DNA from: Flavobacteriia bacterium
GTDB lineage: Bacteria > Bacteroidota > Bacteroidia > Flavobacteriales > Schleiferiaceae
Reading direction: 5' to 3'
NCBI GenBank assembly: GCA_013373425.1
Contig: JABXHW010000003.1
Location: 45,730-109,729 of the forward strand
Length of the DNA: 64,000 bases
Shown: one piece after another, positions 1 through 7,595 of the stretch
Numbering within the stretch: position 1 is the first letter of the stretch
Layout of the letters: each line of letters begins with the position of its first letter
Program-made: the position numbers and the translations under genes
Notes under the pieces: model-generated
What the model saw: only the letters and a program-made list of their open reading frames with translations
Databases searched by the model: none
What the model was told of the DNA's origin: nothing

Positions 1-203
1 CGATGGACATGTTCATGGCGGGAGACGATGCATATGCTAAAGAAGTTGCGCGCCATTTGGCCAAGGATATTGGATTCTCGGAGTGTTACGACCTAGGCAG
101 TTCTGAAGTCTATGTGTTGATGGAGCAATTGGCCATGGTCTGGATTCGCTTGTCGAAGTCTGAACTCCGCAGAGAGTTTGGATTTAAACTTCTTCGCCGC
201 TAG
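1..203 (+). CDS. NADPH-dependent F420-reductase-like protein, C-terminal fragment
   Basis: Only the last 66 or so residues lie in the window; the gene continues upstream, so the in-frame ATG at 3 is probably internal. The fragment has a GDD-x-AKE-VA stretch, then a predicted helix ending in LEQLAMVWIRLS-like sequence and a basic FKLLRR tail. This is how the C-terminal domain of the Rossmann-fold 'NADP oxidoreductase, coenzyme F420-dependent' family ends. The nucleotide-binding N-terminus is not visible, so substrate cannot be judged; members in Bacteroidota are generic NAD(P)-binding proteins and need not use F420. The next gene starts 27 bases downstream on the same strand but has its own promoter-like box at 219. 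Confidence 0.55.
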   Translation, partial: MDMFMAGDDAYAKEVARHLAKDIGFSECYDLGSSEVYVLMEQLAMVWIRLSKSELRREFGFKLLRR

Positions 204-218
204 TCCGTTCTCTGTCCA

Positions 219-226
219 TACCTTTG
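219..226 (+). promoter_or_regulatory. Bacteroidota-type -7 box for the BaiN-family gene
   Basis: TACCTTTG matches the Bacteroidota sigma-A -7 consensus TAnnTTTG exactly and ends only four bases before the ATG at 231. If used, the transcript would have almost no 5' leader. No convincing -33 TTTG element is seen. Confidence 0.5.
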
Positions 227-230
227 CAGG

Positions 231-1463
231 ATGCAAGAACAAACTTCAATCATAATAGGAGGTGGCGCAGCGGGCTTTTTCGCTGCAATTGCTTGTGCTG
301 AAGCGAACCCGCTGAGCAAAGTGATCATTCTTGAAAAAACATCAACCGTTCTTGGGAAGGTAAAGGTCTCAGGTGGTGGTAGATGTAACGTGACAAACGG
401 CTGTTTCAATCCGGAAGACCTCGTTGAATTCTATCCTAGAGGAAGTCGAGAGCTTCTCGGCCCGTTTCACCGGTTCGCTACTGGAGATACCATGGAGTGG
501 TTTAGCGATCGAGGAGTTGAGCTGAAGATTGAGTCGGATAATCGCGTGTTTCCAGAAACCGACGATTCGCAGACTATTATTGACTGTCTTGTTGATTTTG
601 CTGAAAGAGCTGGCGTTGACATCCGCACCAACAGCGGGGTTGAGTCTATCGAGAAAGATAATGATCAATGGATTGTCAAGCTTGAATCGAAAAATGAACT
701 TCGTGCTCACAAGGTATTGGTTGCCACTGGCGGAAGTAAGAAAATGTGGGACAGTTTGAAGAAGATCGGTCATCGAATTATCGAGCCCGTTCCTTCACTT
801 TTTACATTCAATATAAAAGACCCGAGAATCAATGGCCTTGCAGGAGTTAGCGCGCCGAATGTGTTGCTCACACTTCCTGCATTCGACCTATCCGCTGAAG
901 GCCCTCTTCTCGTTACACACTGGGGCTTGAGTGGTCCAGCGGTACTCCGACTCAGCGCCTGGGGAGCTCGTGAGCTGCACGACACCTCTTATCGTTTCAT
1001 CCTTCATGTCAATTTCGTTCCTCAATTCGATGAGGAGACCTTGATTGAGATTTTGAACGATTTCCGCAAAGACCCAGACCATCAGCGTAAGCGCATCCAG
1101 AGCAATACGTTGTTCAACTTGCCATTGCGATTGTGGAAGAATATCTGTGAATCGGCAAAGATTCCCGAACGCGCCACTTGGTCCGACATTTCTAAACCCC
1201 TTTTGAAGAAGCTCGTTTCCCACCTGAATCATGGCGAGTTTGTGGTTTCGGGCAAAAGCACCTTCAAAGAAGAATTCGTCACTGCTGGAGGAGTAGATTT
1301 AAGTCAGGTTGATTTCCGCACATTCTCTAGCAAGCTTCACGACAATCTGTTCTTCGCAGGGGAGGTTCTCGACATTGATGCAATCACTGGAGGCTTCAAT
1401 TTTCAGGCGGCATGGACCGGTGGATGGATTGCGGGGCATGCGCTGGCAGGGGAAACCGTTTAG
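231..1463 (+). CDS. BaiN/RdsA-family NAD(P)/FAD-dependent oxidoreductase (HI0933-like)
   Basis: A 410-residue flavoprotein. A dinucleotide-binding GGGAAG loop lies at residues 10-15, an acidic strand end (ILEK) at 33-36, and the family motif SGGGRCNVTN at 47-56. Near the C-terminus FFAGEVLDIDAITGGFNFQ closes the FAD site, as in the HI0933/YhiN 'aminoacetone oxidase family FAD-binding enzyme' group. The length is typical. The substrate is unknown for almost all members; BaiN and RdsA are characterised relatives. It is cytoplasmic and appears monocistronic, followed by the separately regulated S24 gene 115 bases on. The ATG at 231 sits four bases after a TACCTTTG box, so translation may be leaderless. 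Confidence 0.85.
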   Translation: MQEQTSIIIGGGAAGFFAAIACAEANPLSKVIILEKTSTVLGKVKVSGGGRCNVTNGCFNPEDLVEFYPRGSRELLGPFHRFATGDTMEWFSDRGVELKIESDNRVFPETDDSQTIIDCLVDFAERAGVDIRTNSGVESIEKDNDQWIVKLESKNELRAHKVLVATGGSKKMWDSLKKIGHRIIEPVPSLFTFNIKDPRINGLAGVSAPNVLLTLPAFDLSAEGPLLVTHWGLSGPAVLRLSAWGARELHDTSYRFILHVNFVPQFDEETLIEILNDFRKDPDHQRKRIQSNTLFNLPLRLWKNICESAKIPERATWSDISKPLLKKLVSHLNHGEFVVSGKSTFKEEFVTAGGVDLSQVDFRTFSSKLHDNLFFAGEVLDIDAITGGFNFQAAWTGGWIAGHALAGETV

Positions 1464-1510
1464 CATTTAATCGTTTGACATTCAGCGATTAAACCTTAGA
1501 GGTGAAATTT

Positions 1511-1570
1511 CTCTTTTTCGTTTTTGCTAAAAATTATATCATTCTTATTATTTTAGCATTCGTAAAAGAG
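1511..1570. promoter_or_regulatory. Candidate operator: nested inverted repeat upstream of the S24 regulator
   Basis: Two nested inverted repeats are centred at about 1541. The inner arms TGCTAAAA (1525-1532) and TTTTAGCA (1551-1558) are perfect, with an 18-base spacer. The outer arms CTCTTTTTCG (1511-1520) and CGTAAAAGAG (1561-1570) pair at nine of ten positions. The element is AT-rich with no T-run after a GC stem, so it does not look like a terminator, and it ends eight bases before the regulator's ATG. Autoregulation by the XRE-S24 protein is the natural inference. Confidence 0.6.
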
Positions 1571-1578
1571 AAGAACTC

Positions 1579-2373
1579 ATGCATCACCTTTCCGAGAACC
1601 TCAAACACCTTCGCAAATCGAGGTCGCTAACCCAAGCACAGCTCGCTGAAAAAGTAGGCTTGAAGCGCCCGCTGATTGGTGCTTATGAAGAGGGGCGTAG
1701 CGAACCTAAGCTCGCGACGATACAGCTATTTGCTCATTTCTTCGAAGTGAGCCTCGATACGTTAATCAATGTCGACCTAACCCAAGGAGAGCAAGGGAGT
1801 AAGCCTGATTCGGCGGGGTCTTCATTGCGCATATTACCCATTGCCATTGATAGAGATACTGATCGCGAGATGAGTACGCTCGTACCTGTGAAGGCTTCTG
1901 CGGGGTATTTAAACGGCTATGGTGATGTTGATTACATCGAACAGCTTCCGCGATTTGATTTGCCTTTCCCAGAGCTAACTCACGACAGGAGTTATCGCGT
2001 CTTTCAAATCAAGGGAGATAGTATGCTTCCCGTCCCGCCTAGTTCATACATCATTTGTACATACATCCAGGACTGGAGCGATGTGAAGAACGATGAATGC
2101 TATGTATTGGTTACGCGATCCGAAGGGGTGGTCTATAAAAGAGTAATCAATGAACTGAGTAAAGGGGTGTTTCGATTGAAGTCGGATAATCCCGAATACG
2201 ACACCTATGAAGTTCCCGTATACGACGTGGTTGAAGTGTGGAAAGCAGTGGGGTATACCAGCTTCTCGTTACCTGACGGGATGGTAAGCAGTACTGGTGA
2301 TCTAAGCGCATTGGCTGAGTCGCTAAAGAGAATCCAAACAGACGTTACAGAAATAAAGAGGAGGATTAACTAG
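1579..2373 (+). CDS. XRE-family regulator with LexA/UmuD-like S24 autoprotease domain
   Basis: A 264-residue protein with an N-terminal HTH_3/XRE domain (about 5-62, LRKSRSLTQAQLAEKVGL) and a C-terminal S24 peptidase domain (about 95-225). The self-cleavage machinery is complete: Ala108-Gly109 in KASAGYLNG, nucleophile Ser148 in IKGDSM, and general base Lys187 in VVYKRV. Serine and lysine are 39 apart, close to LexA spacing. A short predicted helix (240-264) follows. The stop is one base before the ATG of the Y-family polymerase, an arrangement resembling umuDC, so the protein is probably both SOS-type repressor of the cassette and perhaps a UmuD-like partner. A phage repressor is the alternative, but no phage genes are nearby. 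Regulation is likely through the palindrome at 1511-1570. Confidence 0.85.
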   Translation: MHHLSENLKHLRKSRSLTQAQLAEKVGLKRPLIGAYEEGRSEPKLATIQLFAHFFEVSLDTLINVDLTQGEQGSKPDSAGSSLRILPIAIDRDTDREMSTLVPVKASAGYLNGYGDVDYIEQLPRFDLPFPELTHDRSYRVFQIKGDSMLPVPPSSYIICTYIQDWSDVKNDECYVLVTRSEGVVYKRVINELSKGVFRLKSDNPEYDTYEVPVYDVVEVWKAVGYTSFSLPDGMVSSTGDLSALAESLKRIQTDVTEIKRRIN

Positions 2374-2374
2374 A

Positions 2375-3649
2375 ATGAAGAGGAGCGGAGAGCCAGCAGC
2401 AGCTTCGTATAAGCGATTTTCACTGAGAGCGTCAGGGGAGCGGTCTATTGCACACATGGATCTTGATACATTCTTTGTGTCGGTTGAAAGATTGATGGAC
2501 AGTCGGCTCAACGACAAGCCTATACTCATCGGCGGTACGAGTAACCGAGGTGTAGTTGCATCCTGTAGTTATGAAGCGAGAAAGTTCGGCGTCCACTCAG
2601 CAATGCCGATGAAGATGGCGCTGGAAATGTGTCCTGAAGCCGTTGTAATCCGCGGTAATTCAGCGAACTATACAAAATACTCTAATCTGGTAACAGATGT
2701 TATCAAGGATACAGTGCCCGCGTATGAGAAACCCTCTATCGATGAGTTCTACCTGGATTTAACCGGTATGGACCGCTTCTTTGGGTGTTATCAGTTCGCA
2801 TCTGAGCTCCGACAGAAAATAATGAGCGAGACTGGGCTACCGATATCCTTCGGTTTATCGGGGAATAAGACGGTTTCAAAGGTGGCTACTGGGGAAGCGA
2901 AGCCGAACAATCAAATGCGAATTGACTTTGGGCAAGAGCGCCCGTTCCTAGCGCCATTGTCTGTGAGAAAGATTCCGATGGTGGGTGAGAAAACTTATCA
3001 AACCCTTCGCCATCTGGGGGTTAAGCGGATTCACACCGTTCAAGATATGCCGGTGGAAATGATGGAAAGAGTGCTCGGAAAACACGGTCGAAGCATATGG
3101 GAGAAGGCTAGGGGAGTGGATAGAACTCCTATAATCCCTTACTCCGAGCGGAAGTCAATTTCAACGGAGCGAACTTTCGATAGAGACACAATTGATGTCG
3201 TGAAGCTGGAGAGTATCCTAGTGGCCATGACGGAAAACCTGGCTTTTCAATTGCGCCGAGGAGTGAAGCTGACAGCCTGTATCACTGTGAAGGTGCGGTA
3301 TTCCGACTTCAACACACACACGCTTCAAGCGCGAATCCCTTATACAGCCTCAGACCACGTCTTGATACCAAAGGCGAAGGAGTTGTTTAGAAAGCTATAC
3401 GACAGAAGGCTTCTGGTGCGACTTATCGGTGTGCGTATGAGTCACCTGGTAAGCGGAGGGCATCAGATGAACTTGTTCGAGGATAATGTGGAAATCCAAC
3501 AGCTGTATCAAGCGATGGATAAAATGAGGGATAAGTACGGAGATCGATCAGTTATTCGAGCTGCGGGGATACAAGCCAGAACGATTGGTCGAATGACAAA
3601 CCCGTTCAACGGCGACCCTCCGAATCTGCTCGCTAACAGGAGGGTTTAG
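2375..3649 (+). CDS. Y-family (UmuC/DinB-type) translesion DNA polymerase
   Basis: A 424-residue lesion-bypass polymerase. The palm begins with HMDLDTFFVSVE (about 27-38), carrying the first catalytic Asp. The VASCSYEARKFGV finger motif and the PSIDEFYLDLTG motif (second Asp and Glu) follow, then the HhH region KIPMVGEKTYQTL and a little-finger domain. Residues 364-368 read QMNLF, matching the beta-clamp-binding pentapeptide Q-x-x-L-F. It is translated from an ATG one base after the S24 gene and shares its transcript. Length agrees with UmuC and long DinB proteins; I cannot separate the two by eye. It likely works with the DnaE-type enzyme encoded two genes on. Confidence 0.9.
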   Translation: MKRSGEPAAASYKRFSLRASGERSIAHMDLDTFFVSVERLMDSRLNDKPILIGGTSNRGVVASCSYEARKFGVHSAMPMKMALEMCPEAVVIRGNSANYTKYSNLVTDVIKDTVPAYEKPSIDEFYLDLTGMDRFFGCYQFASELRQKIMSETGLPISFGLSGNKTVSKVATGEAKPNNQMRIDFGQERPFLAPLSVRKIPMVGEKTYQTLRHLGVKRIHTVQDMPVEMMERVLGKHGRSIWEKARGVDRTPIIPYSERKSISTERTFDRDTIDVVKLESILVAMTENLAFQLRRGVKLTACITVKVRYSDFNTHTLQARIPYTASDHVLIPKAKELFRKLYDRRLLVRLIGVRMSHLVSGGHQMNLFEDNVEIQQLYQAMDKMRDKYGDRSVIRAAGIQARTIGRMTNPFNGDPPNLLANRRV

Positions 3650-3682
3650 GCGCGATAGATTCGATTTATGATAGGTTTTCAA

Positions 3683-3720
3683 TTCACTATAAATCAATTT
3701 ATTAAGATTCTTGTAGTGAA
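3683..3720. promoter_or_regulatory. Inverted repeat upstream of the SRAP-dnaE-radical SAM genes
   Basis: Perfect arms TTCACTA (3683-3689) and TAGTGAA (3714-3720) enclose secondary arms AATC (3692-3695) and GATT (3706-3709). An overlapping alternative pairing exists between GATTTAT (3663-3669) and ATAAATC (3689-3695). This lies in the only sizeable gap (100 bases) inside the cassette, so it may be an operator or an RNA switch for the downstream three genes. Its half-site differs from the one at 1511-1570. Confidence 0.4.
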
Positions 3721-3749
3721 GTGATAAATGAATATAATCTCACAAGCTT

Positions 3750-4577
3750 ATGTGTGGTAGATATGTGACAGTTAGTAAGGTTAAGGCGGTAGAAAAGCGC
3801 TTCAATGCGGAGGTTTCTCAGCCTGAATTATGGAGAGTGAATACCAACGTAGGACCAGGCACAAAAGCGCCAGTGGTTACCAACGACGCGCCTAATGAGA
3901 TTCAACATTTTCAATTTGGGTTCACTCCTCACTGGGCCAAGAAACCTATGTATGTCTTCAACGCCAGAGCGGAGGGCGATCACAATAAAGACAACAATCC
4001 ACAATACACTGGCGCCAAAGGCATCATACAGAAGCCCATGTTTCGGAACTCTATTCGTGATCGACGATGCCTGGTGATTGCTGATGCATTCATAGAAGGT
4101 CCTGAAAAAGAGAAGCTCAGCAAGCCGTATGTTGTCTACCTCAGAGAGCGCAGACCCTTTGCTTTTGCAGGGGTTTGGGATGAATGGGTGAATACCGACA
4201 CCGGAGAGATGCTTCGTTCGTTTGCGATTCTCACAACTGTATCCAATCCACTTCTACAGAAGATTGGTCACCATAGATCGCCAGTCATTCTATCCCCAGA
4301 CCAAGAGACGGATTGGATTTCCTCAAGTCTACCTCTGAACGATGTAACCAGCATGCTGGAGCCTTATGATGCGAAGGCAATGAATGCTTACCCTATAGAT
4401 CCCGCCATCAAAAACCCCAGAGCTCAGGGAGTTGAACTCCTCAAGCCAGTGGGGGAGCGGATTTACAAGGAGTACGATTATGAAATCTATGAAGAGCTGC
4501 GACTAGAAGGCATGGGGGAAACTCGCGCCAGACAACGCGGCCGCGAGAATCAAGACGGTCAACAATCTCTTTTCTAG
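3750..4577 (+). CDS. SRAP-domain protein (YedK/HMCES family)
   Basis: A 275-residue SOS-response-associated-peptidase-domain protein; the family forms a protective thiazolidine crosslink with abasic sites in single-stranded DNA. After Met removal Cys2 (MCGRYV) is the catalytic residue. Also visible are the NARAE motif (about 72-76), the AFIEG segment giving the active-site Glu (canonical GFYEW is changed), and the His motif as GHHRSPVIL, where most members have HdRMP. The C-terminal tail is charged and ends exactly in QQSLF (271-275), a match to the beta-clamp-binding peptide; I do not know of this as a general feature of SRAP proteins. It stands first in a tight run with dnaE (15-base gap) and the radical SAM gene. 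Confidence 0.9.
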   Translation: MCGRYVTVSKVKAVEKRFNAEVSQPELWRVNTNVGPGTKAPVVTNDAPNEIQHFQFGFTPHWAKKPMYVFNARAEGDHNKDNNPQYTGAKGIIQKPMFRNSIRDRRCLVIADAFIEGPEKEKLSKPYVVYLRERRPFAFAGVWDEWVNTDTGEMLRSFAILTTVSNPLLQKIGHHRSPVILSPDQETDWISSSLPLNDVTSMLEPYDAKAMNAYPIDPAIKNPRAQGVELLKPVGERIYKEYDYEIYEELRLEGMGETRARQRGRENQDGQQSLF

Positions 4578-4592
4578 ACAATACAACGCACG

Positions 4593-7500
4593 TTGCTACT
4601 CAATAGTCATACATATTATAGTTTCAAGTACGGAACCATGTCACCCGACGAACTACTGCAAGCCGCAGTAGAAATGGGGCATGACAGGATTGCTGTAACA
4701 GATGTAAACAGCACATCTGCTTCTCTGCAAGTTCTGCGACTAGCGAAGAAGTACAACATTCACGTTGTGGTGGGGGTAGACTTTAGAGTAGGTGTTGAAC
4801 AGCAGTTTGTGGCACTTGCTGTGAATAACGAAGGGTTTCAGCGCATTAATGAATTACTGACCGCCATACTTCATGGTCGGGTTACAACACCTTCGGAAGC
4901 TCCCGATTGGAACGATTCTGAAGTTGCAGTGATTTACCCTCTGCGCAACGCTCCCAAACGAAAGCTTAGACCAGGGGAGTATATCGGAGTAGCTCCGCAT
5001 GAGATGTTCCGCACCACGTGGCGTCAATCGAGTTGGGAAGAGAATCGGTTCGTAGCACTCTGTACCGCTACATTCCGCCACAAGCGCGACTTTAATACAC
5101 ATCGACTTCTTCGAGCGATAGATCAAAATACACTTCTCAGCAAACTGGCTTCAAAGCAAGTAGCCGCACCGTCTGACAGAATAACAGATACAGCCTCGCT
5201 TCGGGACGCATACGCCGACCGACCAGCGTGGTTAATTCGAAGTGCCAATATCCTCGAGCGATGTAATGTCTACTTCGGCTTTGGAAATGAGCAACAGTCG
5301 CAGAACCAGCAAACTTATACAGGGTCAAGGGATAAGGACTTTGCGCTGCTGGTGAAGTTGTGCAAAGATGGACTTTCGTACCGATACCCCGCGCTGAGTA
5401 AAGACGTGGAAGAACGATTAAAGAAGGAGCTTGAAATCATTCGTGAGAAGAACTTCGTATCGTATTTCTTGATCAACTGGGACATTGTTCATCACGCTCG
5501 TCGCAAAGGTTATTTCTATGTAGGTAGGGGCAGTGGTGCGAACAGTGTAGTTGCTTACCTCCTTCGAATCACAGATGTAGACCCGATGGAGCTCGATCTT
5601 TACTTTGAGCGATTCATCAACTTATACCGTGTAAATCCGCCGGATTTCGATATCGACTTCTCTTGGAAAGACAGAGACGATATGACGGATTACATCTTCA
5701 AGCGATTCCCCAACACCTCACTGTTAGCCACCTATAACACGTTTCAATTTCGAGCTGTAGTTCGGGAACTCGGTAAAGTCTTCGGCCTACCTAAGCACGA
5801 GATTGATCACTTAGCCCAAGGTCGGTTAAGTCGTCAGCGAACCGACGATCAGGTGGTGCAAGCCGTTTTAAAGTACAGTCAGTATATACAGGGCTTCCCA
5901 AGCCACTTAAGCATTCATGCGGGCGGTATATTGATCACCGAGAAACCCATAGAAGCCTATACCGCCACCTCCATGCCTCCAAAAGGATTCCCTACAACAC
6001 AGTTCGATATGGTTGTGGCAGAGGATGTGGGCATTTACAAATTCGACATCCTGAGTCAGCGTGGTTTGAGCAAGATTCAGGATACAATCGCGGTCATACA
6101 AAAGAACCAGCCTGAACGCGCTGCCAACGTTGATATACACGATATACCGAGGTTTAAGGAGGATGAGTCGGTGAAAGACTTACTTCGAAACGGAAAGGCC
6201 ATTGGGTGTTTTTACGTGGAATCCCCCGCCATGCGCATGCTCCTCAAGAAGTTGAAAGTCGATAACTACCTAGGACTCGTAGCCGCGAGCTCTATCATTC
6301 GTCCAGGTGTTGCTAAATCGGGAATGATGCGCGAGTACATTTTGCGTTATCGCTACCCAGAACGGAGAAAGCAGGCCAATCCTATTCTGATGAGCATTAT
6401 GCCCGAGACTTTTGGCGTGATGGTGTATCAGGAGGATGTTATCCGTGTAGCTCACCATTATGCGGGACTCACGCTCGGGGAAGCCGATGTACTCCGCAGG
6501 GGGATGTCGGGCAAGTATCGCTCTCGAGAAGAGTTCCAGAAGGTGAAGGAGCGTTTCTTCACCAATTGCAAGTCGAAAGGGTACCCCGATTCTGAATCTG
6601 CAGAAGTTTGGCGTCAGATTGAAAGCTTCGCAGGATACGCATTCGCGAAAGGTCACTCAGCATCCTACGCGGTCGAAAGTTATCAGAGTTTGTTCCTGAA
6701 GGCTCACTTTCCGCTGGAATACATGGTTTCTGTCATCAATAACTTCGGAGGGTTTTATAGAACAGAGTTTTACGTCCATGAAGCGCGAATGGCTGGAGCA
6801 GAGATTTGCCCGCCTTGTATCAACAATGGCGATCATCACACAACAATCAAGGGGAAGCGCATTTATCTAGGCTTTATGCATCTTCGATCACTTGAAGATA
6901 AAGCGGCCATCAAGATTCTTGAAGAACGAGATAGAGGAGGGGTATTCTTGGACTTTGATGACTTCATAGACCGTGTGCCTATTGGCATTGAGCAAGTGAG
7001 TATACTCATTCGAATTGACGCCTTCAGATTTACTGGAAAAACCAAGCGTGAACTCCTTTGGGAAGCTCATTTCAAACTTGAAAAGAAACCGCCTAAAAAC
7101 CCGACGCCTAGCATGTTTCGTCCGGAGAGTAAATCCTACGAACTACCTCCATTACACCAAACCAAACTGGAAGACATCTTCGACCAGATTGAGCTTTTGG
7201 GTTTCCCTTTGAGTAATCCATTTCATCTGCTCAAGGAAATTCCAGATAGCGACCGACTGGCTTCACACTTACCCAATCACGAAGGACAGCGCATTCGGAT
7301 TTACGGATACCTGGTCACTTTAAAAGACACCAAAACCAACGATGGCAAGCGAATGCACTTCGGTACGTTCCTAGACCGAACAGGGCATGTATTTGACACT
7401 GTTCACTTTCCGCCGGTTGTAGCGAAGTATCCGTTTAGAGGGCGTGGTGTATACGTTATGGAAGGTAAGGTTGTAGAGGAATTCGGCTTCCATAGTATTG

Positions 7501-7595
7501 AAGTAGAGATGTGTCACAAGGCCGATCTAATTCCAGACCCAAGATTCTCAGAAGAGGAAGTAGAGAGCAAATTTGATGAAAGGGCTGCGTCATGA
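4593..7595 (+). CDS. Error-prone-type DNA polymerase III alpha subunit (DnaE2/ImuC-like)
   Basis: A 1000-residue C-family polymerase. An N-terminal PHP-like domain is followed by the polymerase core: PDFDIDF provides catalytic Asp353 and Asp355, and YKFDILSQRGL gives Asp485. A helix-hairpin-helix region and an OB fold (about 900-960, RIRIYGYLVTLKD) come next. It is shorter than replicative DnaE and lacks an evident tau-binding tail, as expected for damage-inducible ImuC. In the PHP domain the usual first HxH reads NSH, so the metal site looks broken. The start is TTG at 4593: the only upstream in-frame codons before a stop give no better choice, and the product (M)LLNSHTYYSF begins as relatives do. 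It overlaps the next gene by four bases (ATGA). Confidence 0.88.
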   Translation: MLLNSHTYYSFKYGTMSPDELLQAAVEMGHDRIAVTDVNSTSASLQVLRLAKKYNIHVVVGVDFRVGVEQQFVALAVNNEGFQRINELLTAILHGRVTTPSEAPDWNDSEVAVIYPLRNAPKRKLRPGEYIGVAPHEMFRTTWRQSSWEENRFVALCTATFRHKRDFNTHRLLRAIDQNTLLSKLASKQVAAPSDRITDTASLRDAYADRPAWLIRSANILERCNVYFGFGNEQQSQNQQTYTGSRDKDFALLVKLCKDGLSYRYPALSKDVEERLKKELEIIREKNFVSYFLINWDIVHHARRKGYFYVGRGSGANSVVAYLLRITDVDPMELDLYFERFINLYRVNPPDFDIDFSWKDRDDMTDYIFKRFPNTSLLATYNTFQFRAVVRELGKVFGLPKHEIDHLAQGRLSRQRTDDQVVQAVLKYSQYIQGFPSHLSIHAGGILITEKPIEAYTATSMPPKGFPTTQFDMVVAEDVGIYKFDILSQRGLSKIQDTIAVIQKNQPERAANVDIHDIPRFKEDESVKDLLRNGKAIGCFYVESPAMRMLLKKLKVDNYLGLVAASSIIRPGVAKSGMMREYILRYRYPERRKQANPILMSIMPETFGVMVYQEDVIRVAHHYAGLTLGEADVLRRGMSGKYRSREEFQKVKERFFTNCKSKGYPDSESAEVWRQIESFAGYAFAKGHSASYAVESYQSLFLKAHFPLEYMVSVINNFGGFYRTEFYVHEARMAGAEICPPCINNGDHHTTIKGKRIYLGFMHLRSLEDKAAIKILEERDRGGVFLDFDDFIDRVPIGIEQVSILIRIDAFRFTGKTKRELLWEAHFKLEKKPPKNPTPSMFRPESKSYELPPLHQTKLEDIFDQIELLGFPLSNPFHLLKEIPDSDRLASHLPNHEGQRIRIYGYLVTLKDTKTNDGKRMHFGTFLDRTGHVFDTVHFPPVVAKYPFRGRGVYVMEGKVVEEFGFHSIEVEMCHKADLIPDPRFSEEEVESKFDERAAS

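Noticed and set aside
1579..2373. XRE-S24 gene as a prophage repressor
   Set aside because: No integrase, structural or lysis genes are nearby, and it is one base from the Y-family polymerase gene in a repair cassette.
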